NCBI RefSeq assembly: GCF_033568475.1
Contig: NW_027331831.1
Span: 12,276,001 to 12,340,000, forward strand
Source: Henckelia pumila
Taxonomy: Eukaryota > Streptophyta > Magnoliopsida > Lamiales > Gesneriaceae
Reading direction: 5' to 3'
DNA length: 64,000 nucleotides
Shown: positions 44,715-57,303 of the stretch, piece by piece
Position numbering within the stretch: position 1 is the stretch's first letter
Layout of the letters: every line of letters starts with the position of its first letter
Notes under the pieces: model-generated
The model's input: only the letters and a program-made list of their open reading frames with translations
What the model was told of the DNA's origin: nothing
Databases searched by the model: none
Program-made: the position numbers and the translations under genes

Positions 44715-45825
44715 CTTCTACCCCTTTGCGCCGCCGCACCCGCCGCCGCTATTCCGCCCGCGAATGTGTGCCGGGGTGTCTCGAGTCAATTCCTCTCTAC
44801 GGAGGGTCCATTATAAGTTTGCCTCAATTCTTAAATGACCATTTCGCCCTCGTAGATTTTATTTCTTTTTTCTTCCCCACTTTATAATATATATATATAT
44901 GAAAATTTAATTTTGAAATGGTATGAGAAAATATATTTATTTTTTAAAAAATAAATATTAAAGGAATAGTTTTTTTGAAAAAAAAAATCAAATTGTTTCA
45001 TTATTTTGTTTAACGTAATTGAGTTCTTTATTTGTTCATAATTTTATTCTAGATCACTGACATGCAATTCGTAGATATATATTGAATTTTTTTGGCTATA
45101 TACTTTTTGTTTAAAAAATTTTGAGATTATCATAATTTTTAAAACTTTTAAAAATATTTTTTATGATAACTTTATTTTATTGAAGATATGATTATTTAAA
45201 CAATTAAAAAATATAGATAAAGATAAATAAACATATTTCATTAAGATATGCTTTATTATAAATGCCATGTGAGTAAAACAAAAAATTCGTTTGGACAAAT
45301 ATTTATATTTTATATAAAAAAAATTTACAAAATTTTATAAAATAATTTAAGTTTTTTAGTAATAAATATGAATTTATACAATTATTAAAAAAACATGTTT
45401 ACAATTTTTATCATTGCATTCAATTAACATTAAAAGTAAAAACAAAAAACAAAAACAAAAAAAACAACAACAACTATCAAACATATAATTTATTTCTGAT
45501 CGCTTCTGAGTTCTGTGGCCCATTAAGCCCCATTTTGGGTCGAGCCATGCCAAAATTTTAATTGGATCGATTTACTAAAAATTGTAGTTTTAAAATTTTA
45601 ATTGGCTCGATTTATTGTAGTCTTCTTCTTCTTCTTAAATTTTTTAATATTTAATTAAACATGATATTATATTATGGCTAGAAGAAATTATTTTTTTCAA
45701 GATGAAATTTATGAAAATTTAAAATTTCACCAATTATGTCACAAGAAAGATTAAACAGATTTCTTATATTCTAATTGGAAACACATATATGTTTGGTACG
45801 AGAGACCAAGAAAATTGCAATGGAA

Positions 45826-45886
45826 ATCGTGCCCTTTGAGATAATGTGACAACAAGATCGTGCCCTTTGAGATAATGTGACAACAA
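45826..45886. repeat. 31-bp tandem duplication
   Basis: ATCGTGCCCTTTGAGATAAT... is repeated at 45857 with a period of 31 bp and no mismatch over 30 bases. Confidence 0.9.
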
Positions 45887-45969
45887 AGATCATTCGCATC
45901 TCCGGACATGTAAGAAAACTGATCTAAATTAAAGAGATAAATCTTAAGAACACAAATATGAAACTAATT

Positions 45970-45986
45970 TTTTTTTTTTTGAAAGG
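45970..45986 (-). mobile_element. Ultra-short retroposon footprint, CCTTTC-A11
   Basis: T11 followed by GAAAGG is bracketed by perfect 17-bp copies of CAAATATGAAACTAATT (45953-45969 and 45987-46003). On the minus strand it reads CCTTTC then poly(A). Confidence 0.75.
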
Positions 45987-48112
45987 CAAATATGAAACTA
46001 ATTAATCCTAGTTAAAAAAAGAAAATACGGGTTCGTTCTATATTATATCTGGAATAACACCATGCAGATGATCACACGAATGTTATATGTAAAAATACAT
46101 CATGTTACACTTTTTAGTTATTGGGAGAACCCAAGTACTCTTTTTCGGATTCAAGAAAAAAAACTTCAAATATACAGGAGCGAAACAATCAACCTATTGA
46201 TATTGGAAGACCCAACTGATTTTTTCAATGTATCATTTTTGGGTCCAATATAATTCATAGGTATAGGAAGAAGCCCCTCAAATAGAGATTTTTTTTTTCG
46301 ACAATATTTCGATTGTTAATACGATATATAAGGATCACTACTACAAAGAGTACTGCATCCTTGATCGTGAAATATGATTGCTTGTTGAACCTTTCAAATT
46401 GCGTGAGAGTAGGATACTCAAAATTCGAGGAACAAAAATTTTAAAAAACGATCGAAAATATTAATCTCGACGTCACGTAACACGGTCGAAACCAACAGAA
46501 AATATTGTAACTACAACTATATGTTTTGTTTTTTCAGAAACTATGTATTAATTAATTTAATAAATTTTATAGAAAAAAAGGATTGGTGAGTCAAAATGTT
46601 TGGCAGAATTAAAGGTAGAAGCAGTGAAATCAATCACGTCATGTCAACAAAAGCGATAGAGAGAGCTGCACGTGGGGGCCTTGAGCCTTCTTCACTGACA
46701 TTTTACTCGATGCACGTCCAACTTCATATATGCCTCTGCATAATTATACTATTCGTCCTTCCATTTTTAATATACACACGTACTTGATCAACGATATTAC
46801 GTGTCAATATCGTGATATGAGTTTTTTTATTTAATTTGACACATGAAAATACATTATTTTTTTATATCGAAATTATTAATTTTCATCCAATTAATGAGAT
46901 ATGAACGTGTCAATTCGTCTTACGAATATACATGTTGATTTATCTCATAAGATATTTATATATACGTATATATGTGAGAATGTATATAATAGTTTCGTTT
47001 ATCATGTATTGTCGATTATTTTTAATGTGGTTTTGGTTTTTTCAGTTTTCGTACACAGATTTTGGAATGAAATATATTTTATAATTTATTAGAGACCATA
47101 TTAAAAATGTCAAAAAAAGGTGAAATAGTAAGTAAAGATATGTTCGGGGTGAAATAGTAAGTATATCTTGGTCAAAGGATATAGAGATGAATATAATTTG
47201 AATGGTAAGACTAGGGAATAATTACAACATTATTCATTGAATTCAACATAATTATATATAATCACCACACGATACAGACAATGATGACTTTGCATATTAA
47301 TAATGATGAACATTAGTTGTTAAATTATTTATTATACCTAACTATCATTCAACTGTGGAATGATTAAGAAATCATTCACCTATCTCTTAATTACCCGCAA
47401 AAAACATTCATACGAAAGAATATATCATGTGTAAATGAAATGGTTCATCCCAACATATGTGATATGAAAACAAATCAAGCTAATTGAGTATTTTACGTTT
47501 TAATGTTGAGTTTGATTCGAAATATTAAAATATATTTGCGAGCTACTCGAAAAAAGGTACGTAATTAGTATTCACTTAGACATAGACAAAAAAAAGATAA
47601 AATTTTTAATAAAATTAGAAGAAAGTAATATATACACAAAAAAAATGATAAATTGAATGAGTACTTGAGGTTACCAAAGAAGAGAAAAAGTTAAAGCCCT
47701 AGGGTGGGTTTACACACGCCTTTCTATGAAACTTGATGAGTATTCAAAACCTAAAAAGTAAAGAAGTGGACAGTGTATGTAGATGGTTGTGCTTTATATG
47801 GCTACAAACTTTTCAACCTTCAAACTTTAAATACTGTAAAAGGCCAAACTGATGTCCTTTGATACCAACTCAATCCCTGATATTTCTTCAACTCTCCTTG
47901 CTTTCTCTGATTTCCCACGTGCATTTCACCTCATTTTAATTCTTCGTAAACTCTTTTTTATCTTCAACTCTTTTTATTTCCTTGAACATATTAAGAATAT
48001 GTGCATTAAAAAACAAAACAAAAAAATGGTGGCGTAACGATGGACTTTGCCTAGTTCATTAATTTGAACTTTTTTCGTTTTATTTTCTTTTAATTAGAGT
48101 GCTGATCTTGTT

Positions 48113-48993
48113 AGAGTAGATGTCCAGCAAGCCAACTGTTGGTAGCGACCATTATTTGCTCAAGTGTAATAAATAATTTTTGTTTTAATATAATTTATAT
48201 TTTTTGGATTTTGGCATTTACATTATCAGTATACTCATGCAAGATGCATAGTTAAATACCTTGAATATATTATGAGATGAAGAGATCGTACGGTATATTA
48301 ATCATAATCTATTAGTTCTTGCATATACTATCAGTGATACCTAGAAAATCATGGAGTGATGCTACTAGATGTTCTTAACATGATTTGATGAGTCCAATCA
48401 TAAATGAGTTCTGGTATTCTTATTATCAAAGAATTGATGAATAAAATGTGGCTGACTAGGGTAATTTCAAATAAGGGACGTATATTGCATGTCCCGTACC
48501 ACAATAAGTTGTGAACTCAATGTTAGATGTATCACCGAACTATTGAGGGTCATAAAAGCATTAGTTTTTTTGTTTCCGTTGAGATAGATAAATTCAAAGA
48601 GTTAAAATTGATATATATCATGAGTTTGATAAGATCAAATGATAAGCTTTTATATGTTGAATTTGAGAGTAAGATTAATAGTGAAAACAGTAAAAGGAAG
48701 TGAAACTGTTTAATTTGAGTGGAGATGTTTCAAAATAGACGACTACCATATTTAAACTTATTGGCTTGAAAAGTTTGACTTTTCATAATTATACCAACGA
48801 GAAAGTTAAACTCGTCAGATCATGATGATAATCGATCGTCAATTGAGATTATAATGGAACACGATCATGAGATCAAAGCAAGTTACCATGAGTTTGGTTT
48901 GATAAATCCCATCGAGCGATTTAAGTGAGCTCATGAGGTTAATTTTATTATAAATATTTGACTATTGATGAACCTAAACACAATTTGCTTAGC

Positions 48994-49035
<42 letters not shown>

Positions 49036-49200
49036 AATCCTGCTTGTTTACTAGTGCAATCAGGCAAGGGAACTTGCTACCAATTGTGGACTGGATAGGC
49101 GATCAAAGGTAAACAAAGGAGATTAAGTTGATTGATCCCTCGGACATAAAAATAACGATATCTACACTAATCCCAAATAGTTGAAAGCCAATGCAATTTT
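48113..49200 (+). repeat. Decayed solo LTR related to the copia LTR at 1801-3657
   Basis: It shares, in order, AGAGTAGATGTCCAGCAAGCC (near the LTR start), ACTATCAGTGATACCTAG, AATCATGG.G.GATG, ACTATTGAGGGTC, CCGTTGAGATAG, the TATTATAAATA promoter near 48950 and TAGTGCAATC towards the end. Many substitutions and indels and an (AT)n expansion at 48997-49032 separate it from the young copy. No internal sequence lies on either side, so it is a solo or fragmentary LTR. Confidence 0.75.
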
Positions 49201-49930
49201 TAATTAAAGGTAAAAATTATCTAAAACACCTTATGAACATTTTAGATTACAATGATCCATACACATGTCCTTATTTATGTGATATATAATTGTATAAAGG
49301 GCAAAAGAACAGGATATTATACCAACAGATATGTTATCGAAAAATGTTGGCTCGACTATGAACTTTTATTATATTTTCGACGACACGTCACACTCCGAGT
49401 AGAAAATGAGTAAAATTGAAAATAAAGCAAGTTGGTGGATTTAAAAACAAAAAAGAGAAAAAAAAAACGTGCAAGTTAGAGGTTCGAAAATATAATTTCT
49501 CCATTAGAATAGTAAAAAAATGCTAATAAATATAAAAATTAGATTATATGCTTGAGACAAACGAAAAAATAAAATTCACTTTATATATATATATTATATA
49601 TATTAGAATGAAGAGATTATTATTAGTTTAAATTAAATTGCCTCTATTTTTCTGTTTTTTTTAATGATTCTGAAGCAAAAACAGGACGTGGGGTGTATTA
49701 CTGGTTGTGATGCCCCAAGTACCAATTTGTGGGATCATGTATGTTTCATTTTGACTTGGTTGGTAATTATTGTGAAGTACTTGTGGATGGCCTGCATCAT
49801 CCCATCCAACGATCGTTAGGTAACAAAGCCACCCATGGCAAATCCAACGGATGGGGTTATTCTGGAAAAAGCCAAAAAACTGTGATTACACAAGATATCC
49901 AATGCTAGCTTAGTCCATTTTTGTACTCTT

Positions 49931-49947
49931 TTTTTTTTTTTGAAAGG
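49931..49947 (-). mobile_element. Ultra-short retroposon footprint, CCTTTC-A type
   Basis: A T run followed by GAAAGG lies between two copies of TTGTACTCTTTTT (starting 49921 and 49948). The exact edge is blurred by the T runs. Confidence 0.65.
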
Positions 49948-50096
49948 TTGTACTCTTTTTTTGTTTGTATTGTTATATATTATCCCGCGTTATTAGAGTA
50001 TACGGCTTCGAATTAGGCTCTAATACCATATAATACCATATATTAAATCATATATTGTCCCAAATATATAGTTTATTTTAATTTCTAAGTTTATCT

Positions 50097-50222
50097 TTTT
50101 TTTTTTGACATGGGAACCCGCAGTCGCTACTTTTCGGTGCACTCTGAGTAAACCCCCGAACTAACGCAATAGCCTGCAAACTACGCTAGTCAGGTAGGCA
50201 AACCCTGTGTGACAGACTACTC
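50097..50222 (-). mobile_element. SINE-like fragment
   Basis: On the minus strand a GC-richer piece, containing TTTGCAGGCTATTGCG, GGGTTTACTC and AGTAGCGACTGCGGGTTCCC, ends in ATGTC and a poly(A) of about 12. It stands out from the surrounding AT-rich DNA and looks like the 3' part of a plant SINE. I could not find a clean target duplication. Confidence 0.45.
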
Positions 50223-50258
50223 ATCTTGTTGTTTTATTGATATGCATATATTAACTAA

Positions 50259-50272
50259 TTTTTTTTGGCAGG
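50259..50272 (-). mobile_element. Ultra-short retroposon footprint, CCTGCC-A8
   Basis: T8 then GGCAGG is bracketed by perfect 12-bp copies of TATATTAACTAA (50247-50258 and 50273-50284). Confidence 0.65.
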
Positions 50273-50309
50273 TATATTAACTAAAATTTGAAAATACGTG
50301 CAATCATTT

Positions 50310-50318
50310 TTTCAAAAA
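50310..50318 (+). mobile_element. Ultra-short retroposon footprint, TTTC-A type
   Basis: TTTCAAAAA is bracketed by 17-bp copies of AATACGTGCAATCATTT, with one C/T difference (50293-50309 and 50319-50335). Confidence 0.6.
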
Positions 50319-51853
50319 AATATGTGCAATCATTTCCTAAATGAATTAATTAATAAAAATAAAACATAAAATTGTTTCTCCATTTACACTCTAAAATATG
50401 TTAATCACACTCTATTTCATTTATTTATTTTATAAATTGACATTGCTATCCTTACATGTTTCTTCCTAATGTAACTTTTAATTAAAAGTTAATCATTTTT
50501 AATAAAAATATCATATTATTATAATATAAAAAGCTTTATTTTAAAAACCTTTAAGAGATTATGTCACTGGATATATTAATTATAAGACTAATATTATACT
50601 TTTTTAAATGAGATTATATGCAAAAGTATATAGTTATATTGTATTAGATTTTTTTAATTCAATTATACCATATTAATTAGTTAGGATCGTAATATTATAT
50701 TTTTATTTACCTTTCAAAAAAAAAAATTTATATATATATTTTTAAAGTTGTGATTTTGTAATATAGGCTTCAAGTGTGTATTATATAATTTACATGGAGA
50801 TGCATATTGTTTGATTTGACTACCAATTAAATAAATTAAGTGAATTTATTTCGAACTAATAAAATCGAGTTCATAATTGATTTTTTTTAAAAAAAATAAT
50901 CTAATAAAAATATTTTCATTTGGAATTTTATTTGATTTCTTATTCAATTCTGCAGAAAAGTAATGAATAAAAATAAAATAACATATATTTTTAAAAATTA
51001 AAAGATAATCATATAATTAGATTTAGTACTACACGTAAATTTATGTAATATTTTATGCCTTATTTTATTAAATGAAAGCTTTATACACTGTCAATAAATT
51101 CGAGATCTAAATAAAAATATATTAATAAATTAAATTTATAGTGTAGATTTACATTATTTTATTTAATTACACGTATAATTATAAATATTTAAAAATAAAA
51201 TAAAAATTATAAAAGGTAATAAATCAATCAATATTATTATATATTTATATAAAAAGTTATATATGAGAGCAATTTGGTCAAATAAAATATAAAATAAAGT
51301 GTGATTAACAATTTTTCGGAGTGTAAATGACACTCCCCATGTTCTTTACGACAAAATAAAAAAGTATATATATACACATAAAGATAAGTACAAATATAAT
51401 CCTAATATAAACCCAAAGTTACAAAGGCAAACAAATGACCAATCAAAATCTTGGAGAATTAATGGTGTGTAAGAGTTCAATAGTTTTAAGACGATAGGGA
51501 GAAATTCTTTTGGATCCACGTAGACTTTTATCTCCATCACCGAACATTTATTACAAAATCTCCCAAGATCGACTCATCGGATTTGCTTAATCCATTGTGA
51601 ATTAGGTGGCATTGAATTCTCCTATACGGATACGTATATTTTGTTTACGGACAACGTTGGGAGAGATTTCGACATTATTATTATTTGCATTTGCATTTGC
51701 GAGTGATCGATTATGATCGATCAAGAGTATTTATTACGCTGAGGCTTTGAAGAAAAAGAGGCCACATTTAATATATATTTAGCGGTGCATGGTTAGTGTA
51801 TAGGCTTTTTAATAAATCTCCATTTAGTGCATGCAATATTATAGGTAGCTAGC

Positions 51854-51861
51854 TATATATA
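51854..51861 (+). promoter_or_regulatory. Probable TATA box of the P450 gene
   Basis: GCTATATATAGA lies 83 bp before the start codon, giving a leader of about 50 nt. Confidence 0.55.
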
Positions 51862-51936
51862 GATATAGGGCCACAGCCCCATATATACTAACAGAGCAGG
51901 GAGGCAAATTGAAATTAAGTATTCTTGGGGGAATCA

Positions 51937-54900
51937 ATGGAGGTTTTGGTGGTGTTTTCTTGGTGGGTTTTGGGGTTCATTTCGTTGGTGTTTTTGGTGA
52001 AATGGAATAATGGGATTTGGTACAGGAGAAAAGGGTTGCCTCCAGGTTCAATGGGGTGGCCATTTTTTGGCCAGACTTTTGATTTCATCAAGCAAGGGCC
52101 TAAGTTCATGAGAAACCAAAGGGAAAGGTACTGACTTGATTTTCTTTTTTCTTTTTTAATATTCTTGTGTTTCGTATTTGTTCATACATTGTGTATATTG
52201 GAATTTGGAAATGGAAATAATGCATGTTGTTTTCAATTATCGTCAGGTTGTGTATATTATTTAATTTATTTTATTTTTTCCGTTTCAGAAATGATTTTTT
52301 TTTTAATTTAAAAAAAGACTGACGTTTGAGAAGCGTTTTCAGAAAGATATTTGAGAATAGATTTTACGTGGGATATTGGTCTGAAATTAAAAGTAATTTT
52401 TTAACATGTTAGGTTGGGTCAAATAAAAAATCTTTATTGTAAAATTGATTCTTTTATTGAAGTTTTTGTGTCATATAAAATCTTCTCTCTCGACTTAAAA
52501 AAAAAAAAAAAAAAAAAATCTTCTCTCTCTGGTTTTTATTTATTTATTTAATTTTTTTAAAAATAAGGAAAACTCATATTTCAGTACTCTTTGTATCATT
52601 CATTAAAAAAAAAATTAATTTATAGCTGTGGCTAAACTGATCTTATTCCTGTGCGTCTGTGGGCAGTAATGATCCCATTTAAAATATTCAGATGGCAACA
52701 ACATTCTGTATGTATGTATATATATATATATATAGTTAAAATGTGAATATGATTTTTATTGTTAGTTTAGAGCATTCTATAAGTTTCAATTATTTTTAAG
52801 AACAAAATTTTGCTCACTCCAGTGAATAAATAAAAATTTTATGTCTTTATTTCCTTTAATATTATACTCTTTATTTGGAAATATTTTAATATGATAAAAC
52901 CTAATGCATAGGCCATAGCTTATAAGAATCACATGTGCCCTACAAAAAAATTCATTGAAATGAGTGTTTTGGCTATCATGAAATTATTAGTTTAATGATT
53001 TTATTAAACCTGGTTCGGTTTATATAAGAAAAACATTTTTTGGTCGTGTGCGCTTGTTTTTTGCGATTTTGATAATCTATATTATCAAATTTCTTTCTCA
53101 GTCATGTTTTTTTTAATCTATCATTTTAGTCATTTTTTATGTTGATGTGACACTACATACATCAACATCATATCACTCTTGTATTGGTGTCAAGTCGAAG
53201 TCATGTCAGAGAAATGACTAAAATATAAAAATAAAAAAACAAAGTTAGCAGTTTAAAATTGAAATTTTATAGCATGTAAGACCAAAATCATAAAGAAATA
53301 AATATATAGGCAAAAAATATTATTTTCCATGGATAGATATATATACCACATAATGATGATTTTTTCTCGTATCAAATATCCAACATTTAAATGTTATTTC
53401 ATACAAGAATATACATTCTTCTTACCCTTTAGAATTGAGCCAAAGCATTCATATTAATTGAAGTATGCATGCCATGTTAGGCATGGAAGTGTATTCAAAT
53501 CCCACATATTAGGAAGTCCCACCGTTATCTCAATGGATCCGGAGCTCAACAGATACATTCTCTTGAATGAATCCAAGGGATTGATCCCTGGATATCCACA
53601 GTCAATGTTGGATGTTTTAGGACACCTTAACATAGCCGCGGTATCCGGCCCGGCTCACAAACTCTTGAGGAGTAACATGTTGTCGTTGGTCGGGACTCCC
53701 TTGATCAAGGACCGGCTTCTGCCTCGCCTAGACAAGTACATGAGGATTCATGTGTCGAATTGGGATGGCTTGGTTGTTGATATTCAAGAGAAGACTATGG
53801 ACGTGAGTTTAGATTTCTTTCTTGATCTGTTATCTTGAAATTCGAGACGATTTTCTAATGGACTTGTTCCTGTTTATGCAGATGGCATTGATGATAGCCT
53901 TCAAACAGATTGCAGAGGCGGAGTCGAGCTCGGTTTATGAGGATTTCATGTCTGAGTTTGGGAAGTTGTTGGCAGGGTCACTTTCTCTGCCTATCTATTT
54001 TCCAGGAACCAAGTACTATCATGGAATTCAGGGAAGGAAAAAAGTGATCAAAATTTTGGTGGATGTAATGGAGAAGAGATGGGATTCTGAAGTAGTTTAT
54101 GATGACATACTAGAGTATTTGTTGAGAGATATGGATGCAAAACTGATTCATCTCGACGAAGTGATCGATCAAATCATCACGATTCTGTATTCGGGATATG
54201 AAACGGTTTCGACTACTTCCATGATGGCTGTGAAATATCTGCATGATCATCCACAAGCCCTGCAAGAACTGAGGGTAAACCAGTAGTAGTCATCATCAAG
54301 TCAATATTGTGTATTCAAGAAGAAATGGATGATAAACATGTTGATTCATCGTGCTTCGTGTTCTTGATTGTGTCGTTTTTTTCTTTTCAGGACGAGCATT
54401 TTGAGATCAGGAAAGGGAAAAACTCTGCTGAAGAGCCACTCGATTGGGAGGACTTCAAATCCATGAAGTTTACCCGAGCAGTAAGCTCTAGTTTCTTCCG
54501 CATTCGACGCTTACACAAATGCTGTTACTTATAAGATATTTGTCATCGCCGTTTACCATGTCTTGATCAAGTCTTTTAAGTTGTGAGATATGCAGCAATA
54601 GATTTGAAATGCTGACAGATATATATATATGCTTGGCCAAACGATTAATATATATATGTATAGTTCCTCGAATTCGCCTAGAGTTTTATGTTGTGTCTGT
54701 TTTCTTTAGGTCATCTTCGAAACTTTGAGGCTGGCTACGGTTATCAATGGGGTGCTGAGAAAGACAACAAAAGACATGACTTTGAATGGTAACAACGTCG
54801 TCCGAATCCACGCTTGTATGACAAAAGCTGTTCTTCTTTTTCACACTCTTTGCTTATTTCCTTCCATTTCTCTTTGGTCAGGATTTGTCATCCCAAAAGG

Positions 54901-55421
54901 ATGGAGAATCTATGTGTACACAAGAGAGATAAACTATGATCCTTTCCTCTATCCCGAGCCCTTCGAATTCAATCCATGGAGGTGGATGGTTAGTTCAATC
55001 CATCAACTTTCTTCCTGTTTTTCTTGCTTCATAGAATAGTTGATTGTATGTATTTGTGGAATATATGCAGGATAAGAGCTTAGAATCACATAAATATTGC
55101 TTCTTGTTCGGAGGAGGCGGCCGGTTGTGCCCTGGGAAGGAGCTGGGAATAGTTAAAGTTTCTGCTTTTCTTCACTATTTTGTTACTACATATAGGTAAT
55201 TCAAAATCCCTTGGAATATATACTTTTTTTCCAGAAGATCAGGAATAGGATATGAAGTTTGATTCCCCGTCGAAATTCGCCCTTGCGTTTTATTAGAATC
55301 TTCACAAGTTTGCAATTTTGTGAAATGATGCAGATGGAAGGAAGTTGGAGGAGAAAAGATCCTACAGTTCCCTAGAGTGGAAGCACCAAATGGCTATCAT
55401 ATTAGGGTGATGAACTTGTAA
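51937..55421 (+). CDS. CYP85A: Cytochrome P450, CYP85A type (brassinosteroid 6-oxidase), 464 aa
   Basis: Eight exons (51937-52127, 53481-53802, 53882-54274, 54391-54480, 54710-54788, 54882-54988, 55071-55195, 55334-55421) join in phase to 464 codons with consensus splice sites. The N terminus has a membrane anchor (VFSWWVLGFISLVFLV), a basic hinge and the proline-rich GLPPGSMGWP. The I-helix oxygen-binding motif reads SGYETVSTTS, the K-helix ExxR is ETLR in AVIFETLRLA, the PERF-like region is FNPWRW, and the haem loop is FGGGGRLCPGKELG with the Cys ligand. The phrases TREINYD, LRKTTKDMTLNG and PGYPQSMLD are characteristic of CYP85A. CYP85A enzymes sit in the ER membrane and oxidise C-6 of 6-deoxocastasterone to castasterone; some also make brassinolide. 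All catalytic motifs are present and the length is normal. Confidence 0.93.
52128..53480 (+). other. Intron 1 of the P450 gene with repeat insertions
   Basis: At 1353 bp it is far longer than the other introns (79-121 bp for most, 221 at the longest). It contains a GACTT-A18 insertion with a 15-bp duplication (52477-52529) and an (AT)n run near 52715. A MITE-like stretch lies at about 53030-53300, where TTTTTGGTCGTGTGC and GCATGTAAGACCAAAA face each other. Confidence 0.6.
52492..52514 (+). mobile_element. Ultra-short retroposon footprint, GACTT-A18, in P450 intron 1
   Basis: GACTT plus about 18 A is bracketed by perfect 15-bp copies of AAAATCTTCTCTCTC (52477-52491 and 52515-52529). Confidence 0.7.
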
Positions 55422-57303
55422 AGTATATTCAAAGTGCATAATGTCAATAATAACAGAATGCAACCAAATATTACTAATAAAACATTGTTCTTAGTTTCAT
55501 ACAACATAACAGAAATATTCTTCTATAACAGAATGCAGCAACACTGATAAATATAAAACAATATACGACAATTGGATCTTCTTCTACATAAATTATTTCA
55601 GAAATTGAATTTTTTTACGCTGATAAACACCGAAAATTCTCTAATGTCTACATATGGCTAGTTCTCTAAAATTAACACTCATAGCAAAACAACGATTATC
55701 GCTCCACCGAGTAAGGACAAAATTCGGAACTGAGTTCCACTTATAAAATAAATATCGAATCTTAATAGCGCTCAAAACCAAATTTTTAACTCAAAATTTC
55801 CAGAGTGCAAAATTTCAAAATATCTAGCACGTTCGATTGATCTAACAAATAACACATTTATTACCAGCTGAAAACAGTAAGCACACTTGTCCTTTGATGC
55901 TAAATAAAGTTTCCTTGTAGGAGCAGTTTTTGTAACGTTTGGGCGTATCATATATGAAATATTTTGTATATTGTGTTTTTTTTTTAATCATAATCTTATG
56001 ATAGGATAGAAGTCTTATCAAATCTTCTATTATATTTTAGAGATTTACAAAATATTATGCGGATATGGAGTGATCTAGTTTTCATGTACAATAAATTTCT
56101 ATATTGACGGGAACCCTACGTCCATAAAAAAAGGCCAATCAATCGTCGTTTGTGAGCCACCCATCTTCGATCTAGACTACACGTTTTTCTCTAGTTTTAC
56201 ACCGGCCACCGCCATTAATTACGCCGTTTGAGTTGCCGGGAATCAAAGTAAAACCAATCACTGTTCTTGAACGCGAAACACTAGTCTTACTCTTGGGTTT
56301 TCGAAAATTTGGCATTCGCTTTCGATCTTGGAGGGATTGGATGGCTGTGTTCTTTAAGGTGCAGGCACGGCTCCGAAACATCCTCCAACTGCTGTACTCC
56401 TTCGAGAGATAAGTTTAAAATTCATACCCTAAATACTCGAATTATATTATGTGATTCAATTATTATTATTTGTTTCATACGTGAAGTGAAGTCGAGCATG
56501 AAATTTTGTTACATGTGTTTGTGGCTTACTAATTCTTAACCATTAAACTGATTAATATTCTACAAATCATCATTCACACTTAAAAGAATTGTTTGGGTTA
56601 GAGTCTGGTACGGCTTATAGTTATATTCATATGGTGTATTTATCCCTTGTTTTATTCCTTGGGTACAAGTCCAAACTTCAATTAATAGGATCGAAGTTTA
56701 TTCATGTAATTGGCATGCTTATGCCAAAACTCCTTGGTGCGTTACTCCAGGGTTTCTTCGATGATCTTCGATCTTCAAGCACTCTAAAATCCCGCAATAA
56801 ACTTTCTTTGTGTATATGTTCCTCTTGCATCCGTTTTTCTTTGTATATATAAAATCTCAATGTCCTATGAAAATTTTCCTTGATTAATTCAGATAGAAAA
56901 AAAAATTATTAGGAATTAAATATATATTTAGCATACGAAAATATAAATTTACTATTTTAATAAGTCTTAGAAAGGCAAAACAGTTTAATAAAAGATTTAT
57001 AGCATTTTAGGAAAGAAATCTAAGGCATGTGAAACACATTCCTTTCAATCTCCTTTTTTTTTAACCTTTCTGGACATAACATACACAAATAACTCAATAA
57101 CTCCCCTTGAGTTAGATAACTAATGTTTTCCCTGAATCTAAGTGTTGTTGTTCGTGTTGACAACACAGAATCACAACACTTCTTAGATCAGGATAACAAT
57201 TAATATTTTAGCACATTTTAACATTTGAGACCTACCAAATTTAACATAAATAATGAGAGCAAAGATGGAACATAAACACACACACACACACACACATATA
57301 CAT
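55422..57303. other. Intergenic DNA, no clear gene
   Basis: The minus-strand frame 56381-56172 (MFRSRACTLKN...) is short, basic and unrecognised; it may be an exon fragment. CTCAAGGGGAG on the minus strand near 57105-57115 could be a polypurine tract of the adjoining copia remnant, but no LTR was confirmed. An (AC)n run lies at 57275-57295 at the edge of the copia homology. Confidence 0.45.

Larger units (their letters stand above)
44760..48112. other. Intergenic DNA, no gene seen
   Basis: AT-rich. It contains a 31-bp tandem duplication (45826-45886) and a poly(T) insertion with target duplication (45953-46003). Short frames at 46062, 46596, 46901 and 47852 have no protein-like features. Confidence 0.6.
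49201..51853. other. AT-rich intergenic DNA with retroposon footprints
   Basis: No gene seen. It holds several poly(A)-tailed micro-insertions (49921, 50259, 50310, 50710) and a SINE-like piece at about 50097-50222. Confidence 0.6.

Noticed and set aside
46596-46787. 63-codon frame with a hydrophobic end
   Set aside because: No leader, no splice context and no recognisable motif.
56172-56381. Basic 69-codon minus-strand frame (MFRSRACTLKN...)
   Set aside because: Could be an exon fragment, but no domain, partner exon or TATA box was found; not listed as a gene.
56589-56852. Hydrophobic 87-codon frame
   Set aside because: Composition is that of AT-rich non-coding DNA; no homology recognised.
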